A model generated the notes under the pieces. It did no database searches. It saw only the letters and a program-made list of their open reading frames with translations, and had not been told where the DNA came from. Shown here piece after piece: positions 56,240-64,000 of a stretch of DNA of 64,000 bases. The stretch lies in assembly GCF_030929495.1 (NCBI RefSeq), contig NZ_JAVFWN010000002.1:1-64000 (forward strand), in the 5' to 3' direction. A program made the translations under genes and the position numbers. The stretch's first letter is position 1; every line of letters begins with the position of its first letter. The DNA is from Nocardioides sp. LHD-245 (GTDB taxonomy: Bacteria; Actinomycetota; Actinomycetes; Propionibacteriales; Nocardioidaceae).

Positions 56240-57109
56240 ATGACGACTTCGCTCGAGCCGACACAGGTCGAGGACCGTGTTCCCGCGCGCACGATCCTCG
56301 ACGTCAGCGAGCTCCGCAAGAGGTACGCTCCGGACCGCCCCCTCGTCTGCGACGGCCTCACCTTCCAGGTGCGGGAGGGCGAGTTCGTCGCCATCATCGG
56401 GCCCTCCGGGTGTGGCAAGTCGACCCTGCTGCGGATGATGTCCGGCATCCTCAAGCCGACGTCGGGCACGGTGAGCCTGCACGGGCGCACGATCAGCAAG
56501 CCCCCGCCGGAGATGGCGCTGGTCTTCCAGGACTACACCCGCTCGCTCTATCCGTGGCTCACCGTCGAGCGCAACGTGCGCTTCCCGCTCGCCAAGGACA
56601 AGTCGCTCTCCAAGGCGGAGAAGGCCGAGCGGGTCGCGCGCGCCCTGGACAACGTCGGGCTCACGGGCTTCGAGTCCTACCACCCCGGCGCCCTGTCCGG
56701 CGGCATGCAGCAGCGCGTCTCGATCGCCCGGGCACTGGCCTTCCAGCCGCAGATCCTGCTGCTCGACGAGCCCTTCGCCTCCGTGGACGCCCTCACCAAG
56801 GAGGGACTCGAGGACACCCTGCTCGACGTACGCGACCGGATGCAGGACGCCGGAAAGACCATGCTGATGGTCACCCACGACATCGACGAGGCCATCTACC
56901 TGGCCGACCGGATCGTGGTGCTGAGCAAGCCGCCGTGCATGGTCGCCGAGGAGCTGGTCATCGACCTGCCGAAGCCGCGCAACCAGATCGAGACGCGCAG
57001 CCACCCGGAGTTCCTGCGGATCCGGGCGCACATCCACGACGTCATGGGACTCACCGACCAGCGCCGCGGCGCCGGCGGCTCCCCGGCGACCCACGGAAAG
57101 GGCCACTGA
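56240..57109 (+). CDS. ABC importer ATPase, SsuB/TauB/NrtD type
   Basis: The 289 residues contain Walker A GPSGCGKST (about 54-62), Q-loop VFQDYTRSLYPW, signature LSGGMQQRVS (about 153-162) and Walker B ILLLDEPFAS. Typical of the nitrate/taurine/NMT1 import class. First gene of the importer operon ATPase, binding protein, two permeases. Confidence 0.93.
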   Translation: MTTSLEPTQVEDRVPARTILDVSELRKRYAPDRPLVCDGLTFQVREGEFVAIIGPSGCGKSTLLRMMSGILKPTSGTVSLHGRTISKPPPEMALVFQDYTRSLYPWLTVERNVRFPLAKDKSLSKAEKAERVARALDNVGLTGFESYHPGALSGGMQQRVSIARALAFQPQILLLDEPFASVDALTKEGLEDTLLDVRDRMQDAGKTMLMVTHDIDEAIYLADRIVVLSKPPCMVAEELVIDLPKPRNQIETRSHPEFLRIRAHIHDVMGLTDQRRGAGGSPATHGKGH

Positions 57110-57137
57110 AAGAGACATGAGGAAAGCAGGTCACACC

Positions 57138-58139
57138 ATGCGCAACCACAAGACGACGAGCGGACTGGTCGCACTCGCCTTCGCGGCCTCCGCCGTCCTG
57201 AGTGCCTGCGGAGGAGACTCGGGCGGCTCCGAGGTGACGACCAATGAGGACGGCACCGCGAGCATCACCATCGCCACGGTGGGGTCGGACTCCGGCTCCC
57301 AGGCCTTCATCGGCGAGAAGGAGGGCTTCTTCGAGGACCACGGCCTGGACGTGAAGGTCAAGATCGTCGCCAACGTCCCGGAGCTCGCGGCCGCGGTCGA
57401 GTCCGGCGACGCCCAGTTCGCCCTGACCTCGCCGACGTCCATCGCCTCCGCCAAGGCGGCCGGCGTCGACTTCACCATCGTCGCGGGCGCCGCCGTCTAC
57501 ACCAAGGACAACCCCGGGGTGTGGATCATGGTGCCCGAGGGCAGCTCGATCACCTCGCCGAAGGACCTCGACGGCAAGTCGGTGGCGGTCAACGCGCTCA
57601 ACACCATGCCGCACCTGTCAACGCTCGCCACGCTCGAGGACGCGGGCGTCAAGGTCGACGCCAAGTCGCTCGAGGTCGTCACCTTGGACTTCACCCAGGT
57701 CGGCCAGGCCTTCGAGAGCGGCCAGGTCGACGCGGCGACCGTGACCGCGCCGTTCAACTACCAGATCGAGGGCGACGGGCTGGGCCGCGCGATCGCGTCG
57801 CCGTACGACGCCGTCAACGACGGCAAGGACTTCTACAACACGATCTGGTTCGGCCAGGGCTCGCTGGTCGAGAAGCAGCCCGAGGTGGTCGAGAAGTTCC
57901 AGGACGCACTGCGCGACACCAACGCCTGGGCCAACGACCCGGCCAACGAGGCCGAGCGCAAGGGGATCCTGCAGGAGTACACGGACCTGGCCGACGACAT
58001 GCTCGACGGTCTCCAGCTGCTGCAGTTCGGTGACGACGTCACGCCCGAGCTGATCCAGCCGGTCATCGACATCATGGAGCACTTCGAGGTGCTCCCCCGG
58101 CCGATCGAGGCCGACGACATCATCGCCGACGTCAAGTGA
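57138..58139 (+). CDS. NMT1/THI5-like substrate-binding lipoprotein
   Basis: About 333 residues from the ATG at 57138 (an ATG at 57117 would add seven residues). The signal MRNHKTTSGLVALAFAASAV ends in lipobox LSAC. The mature part starts with SITIATVGSDSGSQAFIGEK, the NMT1/SsuA-type fold with ALTSPTSIASAKAAGVDFTI. Such proteins bind pyrimidine precursors, sulfonates, nitrate or aromatic acids. Its regulation by the GTAC and IclR boxes suggests it captures the compound degraded by this cluster. Confidence 0.88.
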   Translation: MRNHKTTSGLVALAFAASAVLSACGGDSGGSEVTTNEDGTASITIATVGSDSGSQAFIGEKEGFFEDHGLDVKVKIVANVPELAAAVESGDAQFALTSPTSIASAKAAGVDFTIVAGAAVYTKDNPGVWIMVPEGSSITSPKDLDGKSVAVNALNTMPHLSTLATLEDAGVKVDAKSLEVVTLDFTQVGQAFESGQVDAATVTAPFNYQIEGDGLGRAIASPYDAVNDGKDFYNTIWFGQGSLVEKQPEVVEKFQDALRDTNAWANDPANEAERKGILQEYTDLADDMLDGLQLLQFGDDVTPELIQPVIDIMEHFEVLPRPIEADDIIADVK

Positions 58140-58144
58140 TCCGC

Positions 58145-58177
58145 GTGCCGGTGGAGGCCTCGGGCCTCCACCGGCAC
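58145..58177 (+). terminator. Strong 15-bp hairpin after the binding-protein gene (attenuator)
   Basis: GTGCCGGTGGAGGCC (58145-58159), TCG loop, then its exact complement (58163-58177). No U-tract; transcription must continue to the permeases at 58224. Same position relative to the binding protein as the hairpin at 22270. Confidence 0.7.
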
Positions 58178-58223
58178 CGATCGGCAACGACACGAGCTGG
58201 CCGACGGCCGGAGGGATTGAACG

Positions 58224-59081
58224 ATGAGCACCACCACCGCTGAGCGGGTCGACGCACCCGGCGCCGACCGACCGGGCACCACCGCCCGCCGCAGACGACC
58301 GACCCGACGGTGGCGCTCCGTCGTCAACCTGCGCGGTCTGGTGTTCGCGATCGGCCTGGTGCTGCTGGTGGAGCTGCTCACCGCGACGGTCGTGACGTCG
58401 GTCTACGTACCGCGCCCCTCCGAGATCGGCGGCGCTCTGGTCTCGGAGCTGCAGCGGGGCGACCTGATGAGCGGCATCGGCATCACCCTGGGCGCCTATC
58501 TCCAGGGTCTGGCGATAGCAGCCGTCGCAGGCGTCGTCCTGGGCGCCGCGCTGGGCGCCTCCGACCTGGCCTACAACGCCTTCCGGATCCTCATCGAGTT
58601 CCTCCGGCCGCTGCCCTCCGTGGCCCTGATCCCGTTCTCGATCCTGCTGCTGGGCGTCGGCACCACCACGACCGTGGCCATGATCGTCTTCGCGTCCTTC
58701 TGGCCCATCCTGTTCAACACCTACTACGGCGTGCGCGCCGTCAACCCGGTCGCGATCGAGTCGGCGCGGATCTTCGGGCTGAACCGGCGCCAGGTCTTCT
58801 TCCGGGTGCAGATCCCGAGCGCGGCGGTCAACATCGCAGCGGGCATCCGGATCAGCTCAGCGATCGCGCTGATCCTCGTGATCACCGTCGAGATCCTCAC
58901 CCGGAGCGGCGGCCTCGGCTACTACATCGTCCGGATGCAGGTGGCGATCCGCACCGAGGACATGTACGCCGGCATCTTCGTGGTCGGCGTGATCGGCTAC
59001 CTCGTCGCGCTGGCGGTGGCCGGGCTGGAGCGACGCGTCATCTTCTGGAACTCCGACATCCGAGAGGGCGGTGACCGATGA
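58224..59081 (+). CDS. ABC importer permease (SsuC/TauC type) 1
   Basis: The 285 residues have an Arg-rich cytoplasmic N-terminus of about 35 residues, then about six helices; the coupling loop ESARIFGLNRRQVFFRVQIP (about 174-193) is the EAA motif. Overlaps the second permease by 4 nt (ATGA), suggesting a heterodimeric channel. Confidence 0.92.
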   Translation: MSTTTAERVDAPGADRPGTTARRRRPTRRWRSVVNLRGLVFAIGLVLLVELLTATVVTSVYVPRPSEIGGALVSELQRGDLMSGIGITLGAYLQGLAIAAVAGVVLGAALGASDLAYNAFRILIEFLRPLPSVALIPFSILLLGVGTTTTVAMIVFASFWPILFNTYYGVRAVNPVAIESARIFGLNRRQVFFRVQIPSAAVNIAAGIRISSAIALILVITVEILTRSGGLGYYIVRMQVAIRTEDMYAGIFVVGVIGYLVALAVAGLERRVIFWNSDIREGGDR

Positions 59082-59836
59082 TGCGGTCGGCACTCACGAC
59101 CCGCGTGCTGCCCTGGGTGGCGCCGCTGCTGCTGCTCGTCGTCTGGGAGTACGCCGGACGCCACACCACGAGCATCTACCTGCCGCCCGCCAGTGACGTG
59201 GCCAAGGCGCTGCGCGAGGACTGGATGTGGGAGCACACCACCCGGGATCTCCTCCCCAGCCTGAAGCGGTTCGCCCTGGGCTACCTCGCGGGGAGTGCGC
59301 TGGGCATCCTGGTCGGGCTGGCCATCGGCTCCTCGCGACGGGTCGCGCAGTACACCGGCCCCACCCTGGAGTTCCTGCGCGCGCTCCCGGCGGTCGCGGT
59401 CATGCCGGTCGCGATCCTGCTCTTCGGACTCGGCGACGGCATGCGGATCTCGATCATCGCCTTCGGCGTGCTGTTCCCCGTGCTGGTGAACACCGCCGCC
59501 GGAGCGCGCAGCTGCCGCCAGGAGCGGATCGACGTCGCCGAGATGTTCGGTCTCAGCCGGCTCCAGGTGATCCGCCGGGTCATCCTGCCGTCGGCGGTGC
59601 CGATGATCTCGGCCGGCCTGCGCGTCGGGCTGCCGATCGCCCTGATCATGATGGTCGTCTCCGAGCTCGTGGGAGGCAAGAACGGCATCGGCTTCTACCT
59701 CACACAGGCCCAGTCGCTCTTCGACATCGCGGGCATGTTCTCGGCGCTCGTCATCCTCGGCGTCCTCGGCAACCTGATCAACTGGCTCTACGTCCGCGTC
59801 GAGACGCAGCAGCTGCACTGGGGCGCTCACCTCTAG
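59078..59836 (+). CDS. ABC importer permease (SsuC/TauC type) 2
   Basis: The 252 residues form about six helices with the EAA loop DVAEMFGLSRLQVIRRVILP (about 151-170). Last gene of the importer operon; followed by operator E and tetR. Confidence 0.92.
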   Translation: MMRSALTTRVLPWVAPLLLLVVWEYAGRHTTSIYLPPASDVAKALREDWMWEHTTRDLLPSLKRFALGYLAGSALGILVGLAIGSSRRVAQYTGPTLEFLRALPAVAVMPVAILLFGLGDGMRISIIAFGVLFPVLVNTAAGARSCRQERIDVAEMFGLSRLQVIRRVILPSAVPMISAGLRVGLPIALIMMVVSELVGGKNGIGFYLTQAQSLFDIAGMFSALVILGVLGNLINWLYVRVETQQLHWGAHL

Positions 59837-59865
59837 CAGCCGAAGTCGGACCCGCCCGGTGCCCC

Positions 59866-59888
59866 GTTGTCGTACTGTGTACGACAAC
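59866..59888. promoter_or_regulatory. GTAC-box operator E, perfect 23-bp palindrome before tetR
   Basis: GTTGTCGTAC, TGT, GTACGACAAC: 10-bp perfect arms around a 3-bp centre, the most symmetric of the six sites. 46 nt before the tetR start, which fits autoregulation. Confidence 0.82.
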
Positions 59889-59934
59889 ACCGGCGCGAGT
59901 GCCTGCCGCCGCCAGCAGAGGAGACAGGGAAGAC

Positions 59935-60651
59935 GTGACCACGACAGCCAAGGCCGGGTCCAAGGGCCGCCGCAGCGGGAGCCGCGGCAAGATCAGCCGA
60001 GAGGCGATCGTGGCCGCTGCGCTCGAGGTCTCCGACTCCAGCGCGGGTCTGGACGCCGTGACCGTGCGCAGCCTGGCCACCAAGCTCGGCACCGGCACCA
60101 TGACGCTCTACGGCTACTTCCGCAGCAAGGACGAGATCCTGGACGCGATGGCCGACCACGTGATGAGCGGGATCGAGTTGCCGCCCGTGGAGGACGAGAC
60201 CCCCGAGCAGGCGCTGCGCGTCGTGGCCCAGGCCTTCGTGAAGCTGATGACCGAGCACCCGAGCGTCTCGTGGCTGCTCTCCTCGCGGGTCACCCGGTCC
60301 CACGCGTCCCTGAAGGCGGCCATGGAGGACGTCCTGCGCCGGCTGGTCGACGCGGGCATCCCCGCCGAGACCGCGGTGCGCTGCTACGGCCTGCTCATCC
60401 AGTTCGCCCTGGGATTCGCCGCCTACCAGGCTCCCCGCCAGTGGGGCGCGGCCAGCGGCGAGGACGGCGCCGAGCTGCGTCGCCAGCAGCAGCACTACTG
60501 GGCCGGCCTGCCGGCCACCGAGTTCCCGCTGGTCGTGGAGCTGGCTCCCCAGCTGGTGATGCTGCCGACCGAGGAGCAGTTCGACTGGGGCGTGGAGCTC
60601 CTCGTCGACGTGCTTGCACGGGCGCTGGAGCGCGAGACGCAGCGCTCCTGA
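59935..60651 (+). CDS. TetR-family transcriptional regulator (likely master regulator of the cluster)
   Basis: About 238 residues from the GTG at 59935 (preceded by GGAGACAGGGAAG). Basic N-terminal 19 residues, then the TetR helix-turn-helix (ISREAIVAAALEV to TLYGYFRSKDEILDAM, about 20-72) and a ligand domain of the tetracycline-repressor-like C-terminal type. The reading frame is open upstream but that part is not similar to regulators. The palindrome right in front and five related sites in the cluster make it the probable binder. Ligand unknown. Confidence 0.88.
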   Translation: MTTTAKAGSKGRRSGSRGKISREAIVAAALEVSDSSAGLDAVTVRSLATKLGTGTMTLYGYFRSKDEILDAMADHVMSGIELPPVEDETPEQALRVVAQAFVKLMTEHPSVSWLLSSRVTRSHASLKAAMEDVLRRLVDAGIPAETAVRCYGLLIQFALGFAAYQAPRQWGAASGEDGAELRRQQQHYWAGLPATEFPLVVELAPQLVMLPTEEQFDWGVELLVDVLARALERETQRS

Positions 60652-60657
60652 CCCGTT

Positions 60658-60698
60658 GCTCGTTTCGTACGGCACCCCGTACGCTGTACGAAACGAGC
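60658..60698. promoter_or_regulatory. GTAC-box operator F with 13-bp inverted arms
   Basis: GCTCGTTTCGTAC (60658-60670) and its exact complement GTACGAAACGAGC (60686-60698) flank a 15-nt centre that ends in GTACGCT, so the right half also forms GTAC-GCT-GTAC (60679-60689). The isomerase GTG start follows 12 nt later. Two overlapping binding modes are possible. Confidence 0.8.
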
Positions 60699-60710
60699 GA
60701 GAGGGTCCCT

Positions 60711-61424
60711 GTGAGCATCGGTTTCGGCACCGCGGCGCGCGTCGGCCACCTGTACCCCTCCGGCGGCCTGTGCGACTACGAGATCCAGTTGATGGCGCCC
60801 GCGGGGGTCCAGTTCCTCACCACGCGGATGCCCTTCCGGCGTACCGGCGTCGCCGACGACCTCGCCCTGGCCGAGGGCCTGGAGACGCACGCCGGCCTGC
60901 TCGCCGACGCGGCGGTCGACCTGATCGCGTTCAACTGCACCGCGGCGAGCATGCTGCTCGGGCCGGCTCGGGTCAACGAGCGGATCACCGCGGCCACCGG
61001 CATCCCCAGCGTCACCACGATCGAGGCCGTCCTCGAGGCGCTGGCGCACCTCGACGCGCGGCGCATCGTGCTGCTCGACCCCTATCCACGCGAGGTCGAG
61101 GACGCCGAGGTCGCTCATCTCGCCGCGGCCGGCCACGAGGTCGTCGCCCGTGGCGGTCCCGAGTGCGCGACCCCGGTGGAGCAGGGCTGCCTGCCCCCCG
61201 AGGAGTGGCGCCGGATCGCGCGCGCCGTCGATGCGGGCGACGCGGACGCCGTCCTCATCAGCTGTGCCGGCGCCCAGGTGGCGACCAGCATCGCGGAGAT
61301 CGAGAGCGCGCTGGGCATCCCGGTGGTGGCCAGCAACCAGGCGCTGCTGTGGAAGGTCCTGCGCCTGCTCGACCTTCCCGCGCCGGGGCCCGGCTACGGC
61401 CGGCTACTGAACGAGGAGTCCTGA
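60711..61424 (+). CDS. Maleate cis-trans isomerase / arylmalonate decarboxylase-family protein
   Basis: The 237 residues (GTG start) contain two Cys motifs at the ends of the two half-domains, FNCTAAS (about 84-90) and ISCAGAQ (about 184-190), like the catalytic cysteine pair of maleate isomerase; arylmalonate decarboxylase keeps only one. So conversion of maleate to fumarate is the best guess. That is the last step of nicotinate-type pyridine degradation. Followed after 3 nt by a hydrolase gene. Racemase activity is a less likely alternative. Confidence 0.8.
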   Translation: MSIGFGTAARVGHLYPSGGLCDYEIQLMAPAGVQFLTTRMPFRRTGVADDLALAEGLETHAGLLADAAVDLIAFNCTAASMLLGPARVNERITAATGIPSVTTIEAVLEALAHLDARRIVLLDPYPREVEDAEVAHLAAAGHEVVARGGPECATPVEQGCLPPEEWRRIARAVDAGDADAVLISCAGAQVATSIAEIESALGIPVVASNQALLWKVLRLLDLPAPGPGYGRLLNEES

Positions 61425-61427
61425 GAC

Positions 61428-62273
61428 ATGTCCGATGAGCAGAGGTCCGATGAGCAGAGGCCCGGGCCGCCGGCCGTCGTGAAGGGCTACGCCGACTCCC
61501 GGTTCGGCCAGCTGCACTACGTCGAGTGCGGATCGGGCGCGCCGGTGCTCCTGCTGCACCAGACGCCACGCTCGTGGGACGAGTACCGCGACGTGCTCCC
61601 CCTGCTGGGCGCGAACCGGCGCGCGATCGCCATGGACACCCTCGGTTTCGGCGCCTCGGTCCGCCCGTCCGAGCCGTTCCGCGTCGAGCTGTTCGCCGAC
61701 GCTGTCGAGGACCTGATCGACACACTCGGACTGACCGGCGTCAGTCTGGTCGGGCACCACACCGGCGGCGTCGTCGCGATCGAGGTCGCCGCCCGTCGCG
61801 GCGAGGCGATCGAGGCCCTGGTCCTCTCCGGCGTCCCGTACGTCGACGCGCCGCGGCGCGCCCGGGTCGCCGGAGCGCCACCGATCGACCACGTCACGCC
61901 CGCGGCCGACGGCAGCCACCTCGGCGAGCTGTGGAACCGGCGCCGCGGGTTCTACCCGAGCGACCGGCCCGACCTGCTGGCTCGCCTGGTCGCCGACGGC
62001 CTGCGCGTGATCGACCGGGTCGAGGAGGGCCACCGGGCGGTCAACGCCTACCGGATGGAGGACCGGATCCGGCTCGTCCGGAGCCGCACCCTCGTCCTGT
62101 GCGGGGAGGACGACAGCTACTCGCTGCCCGACGTCCCCCAGCTGTGCGCCTCGATCCCGGGCGCCGCCTCGGCCGTGCTCCCCGGCACCGGTGTCCCGTC
62201 CGTCGACCACCGCCCGGACCTCTTCGCCGCGTCTGTCGCCGCCTTCCTCGACGAGGGAGCGGCGGGCCGGTGA
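61428..62273 (+). CDS. Alpha/beta hydrolase-fold protein with His at the nucleophile position
   Basis: The 281 residues show LLLHQTPRSWDEY (about 41-53) where HG normally sits, and an elbow GHHTGG (109-114) where the nucleophile (third residue) is His111, not Ser/Asp/Cys. Acid candidate in CGEDDSYS; His in SVDHRPD. It may therefore not be an ordinary esterase; cofactor-free lyase or oxygenase chemistry is possible. By position it could stand in for N-formylmaleamate deformylase (NicD is an alpha/beta hydrolase). Overlaps the asparaginase-like gene by 4 nt (GTGA). Confidence 0.78.
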   Translation: MSDEQRSDEQRPGPPAVVKGYADSRFGQLHYVECGSGAPVLLLHQTPRSWDEYRDVLPLLGANRRAIAMDTLGFGASVRPSEPFRVELFADAVEDLIDTLGLTGVSLVGHHTGGVVAIEVAARRGEAIEALVLSGVPYVDAPRRARVAGAPPIDHVTPAADGSHLGELWNRRRGFYPSDRPDLLARLVADGLRVIDRVEEGHRAVNAYRMEDRIRLVRSRTLVLCGEDDSYSLPDVPQLCASIPGAASAVLPGTGVPSVDHRPDLFAASVAAFLDEGAAGR

Positions 62274-63241
62274 GCACCGATCTTCCGGTCCACTGGCTCA
62301 GCCTCGGCGGAACGCTGCAGGCGCAGGGCCACGACCCGCTGGACGTCGACCGGTACTGGCGCACGGGGCGGTCGCTGGCGCCCGAGGAGGTGCTCGCCCC
62401 GGTCCGCTCGCTGGTCGGACCGGTCACCGTCGAGGCCGTCACCACCCGCCCCAGTCACGATCTGACGCCGGACGACCTGCTCGCACTGGTGCGCCGCCTG
62501 CGCGCCCTCGACCCGGCCGCGATGACCGGCGCCGTGCTCACGCTGGGGTCCAACGGCCTGGAGGAGGTCGCCTTCCTGGCGTGGTTGCTCGGCGCCCCGG
62601 TGCCGATCGCGGTGACGGCCTCGATGCGACCACCGACCGCGATCGGCAGCGACGCACTGCCCAACCTCGTCGACGCCGTCACGGTGGCCAGGTCCGCCGG
62701 GGTGCGCGAGCACGGCGTGGTCGTGGTCTCCGACGGCGCCGTCCTGCACCCCGCGGAGACGATGAAGAGCCACAGCTCCCGCGTCGACTCCTTCCGGTCC
62801 AGTGCGACCCCGCTCGGCGAGGTGCACGCCCGGACGCCCCGTTGGCTCCGACCGGCCCGACCCGGGCCGCTGCGCGATGCGCCGGTCCCGGCCACGCTGG
62901 CACCGGTCGAGATCGTCACCACCTACCTCGGCGCCGACGGCGCGGCGGTGCGCTCGGCCGTCGAACGGGGGGCACGGGCGGTCGTCTCCGCCGGGACCGG
63001 CGCGGGGTTCCCCACGAGCGCCGAGCGACAGGCGCTCGAGGACGCCGCGGCCGCCGGGGTCGTGGTGTGCCAGGCCCAGCGCACGCCGTACGGCTCGGTG
63101 GCGGCGACCGCGGGCGCCCTGCTGTGCGCCCGGGAGCTCACGCCGCAGAAGACCCGGCTCCTGCTGTCCGCCGCGCTCGCGGCCGAGCAGCCGCCCGGCG
63201 CAGAAGCGCTCCAGCGCCTCCTCGACGACGCGTCACGCTAG
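62270..63241 (+). CDS. Asparaginase-like amidohydrolase with altered second active-site motif
   Basis: The 323 residues (GTG start) follow the type I/II asparaginase layout: LGGTLQ (about 12-17, catalytic Thr15), SDGAVLHPAETMKSHSSRVD with the Lys166 equivalent, and the C-terminal lobe. The second motif, normally GTDT, is GSNG (93-96), so the usual Thr-Asp pair is Ser94-Asn95. Either substrate or mechanism differs. Following a maleate-isomerase-family gene, a maleamate- or other mono-amide-cleaving role is plausible. Confidence 0.8.
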   Translation: MSTDLPVHWLSLGGTLQAQGHDPLDVDRYWRTGRSLAPEEVLAPVRSLVGPVTVEAVTTRPSHDLTPDDLLALVRRLRALDPAAMTGAVLTLGSNGLEEVAFLAWLLGAPVPIAVTASMRPPTAIGSDALPNLVDAVTVARSAGVREHGVVVVSDGAVLHPAETMKSHSSRVDSFRSSATPLGEVHARTPRWLRPARPGPLRDAPVPATLAPVEIVTTYLGADGAAVRSAVERGARAVVSAGTGAGFPTSAERQALEDAAAAGVVVCQAQRTPYGSVAATAGALLCARELTPQKTRLLLSAALAAEQPPGAEALQRLLDDASR

Positions 63242-63255
63242 CCGCGGCGCTGCCC

Positions 63256-64000
<745 letters not shown>

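Overview
The window is very GC-rich with strong G/C third-position bias, densely packed with genes, and has no rRNA, tRNA, insertion sequence, prophage or CRISPR array that I can see. Gene content (methylmalonyl-CoA mutase MutAB/MeaB, LLM flavin oxidoreductase, PucR, many Mo-hydroxylases, Rieske oxygenase) fits a soil actinobacterium of the Nocardioides type; the genus is inference.

Region 1 (1-20.9 kb) is an N-heterocycle, most likely pyrimidine, catabolic locus. On the minus strand a PucR regulator precedes a uracil-type permease, a three-subunit molybdenum hydroxylase (FAD, 2Fe-2S and Mo subunits), a CoxG-like protein and an amidase. From the permease to the amidase every junction is a 4-nt start/stop overlap. 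HyuA/HyuB, an NmrA-like protein, carbamate kinase and a barbiturase/cyanuric-acid-hydrolase-family enzyme (cut by the left edge) follow. Divergent from pucR lie AllH (DUF2877), FdrA and AllG (DUF1116), relatives of the E. coli oxamic transcarbamylase. Together they suggest uracil -> barbiturate -> ureidomalonate -> malonamate + carbamoyl phosphate, with ATP recovered by carbamate kinase and malonamate cut by the amidase. Thymidine/pyrimidine-nucleoside phosphorylase and cytidine deaminase follow.

Region 2 (21.1-26.4 kb) is a BMP-type nucleoside ABC importer (binding lipoprotein, ATPase, two permeases) with a very strong hairpin after the binding-protein gene.

Region 3 (26.5-38.2 kb) is ordinary: a secreted DUF3060 protein, an M20D amidohydrolase, meaB-mutB-mutA, two unrecognised actinobacterial proteins, a GT4 glycosyltransferase and a crotonase.

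Region 4 (38.2-63.2 kb) is a second catabolic cluster in five transcription units plus its own TetR regulator. It holds a Rieske oxygenase and reductase, an MFS transporter, a LigB-type extradiol dioxygenase, C-C hydrolase-like proteins, an LLM oxidoreductase, MmgE/PrpD, a DUF1989 protein, a xanthine-dehydrogenase-like enzyme whose Mo and FAD subunits are fused, a DMSO-reductase-family enzyme, an NMT1/Tau-type ABC importer, an IclR regulator, a maleate-isomerase-family protein, an unusual alpha/beta hydrolase and an asparaginase-like protein. Six palindromic sites built on GTAC-N3-GTAC sit at the catabolic, transport and tetR promoters of this cluster and nowhere else that I noticed, so it looks like one TetR regulon for a hydroxylated N-heteroaromatic or similar compound. 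A partial formate-dehydrogenase-like molybdoenzyme enters from the right edge.

No stretch longer than about 230 bases lacks a gene.
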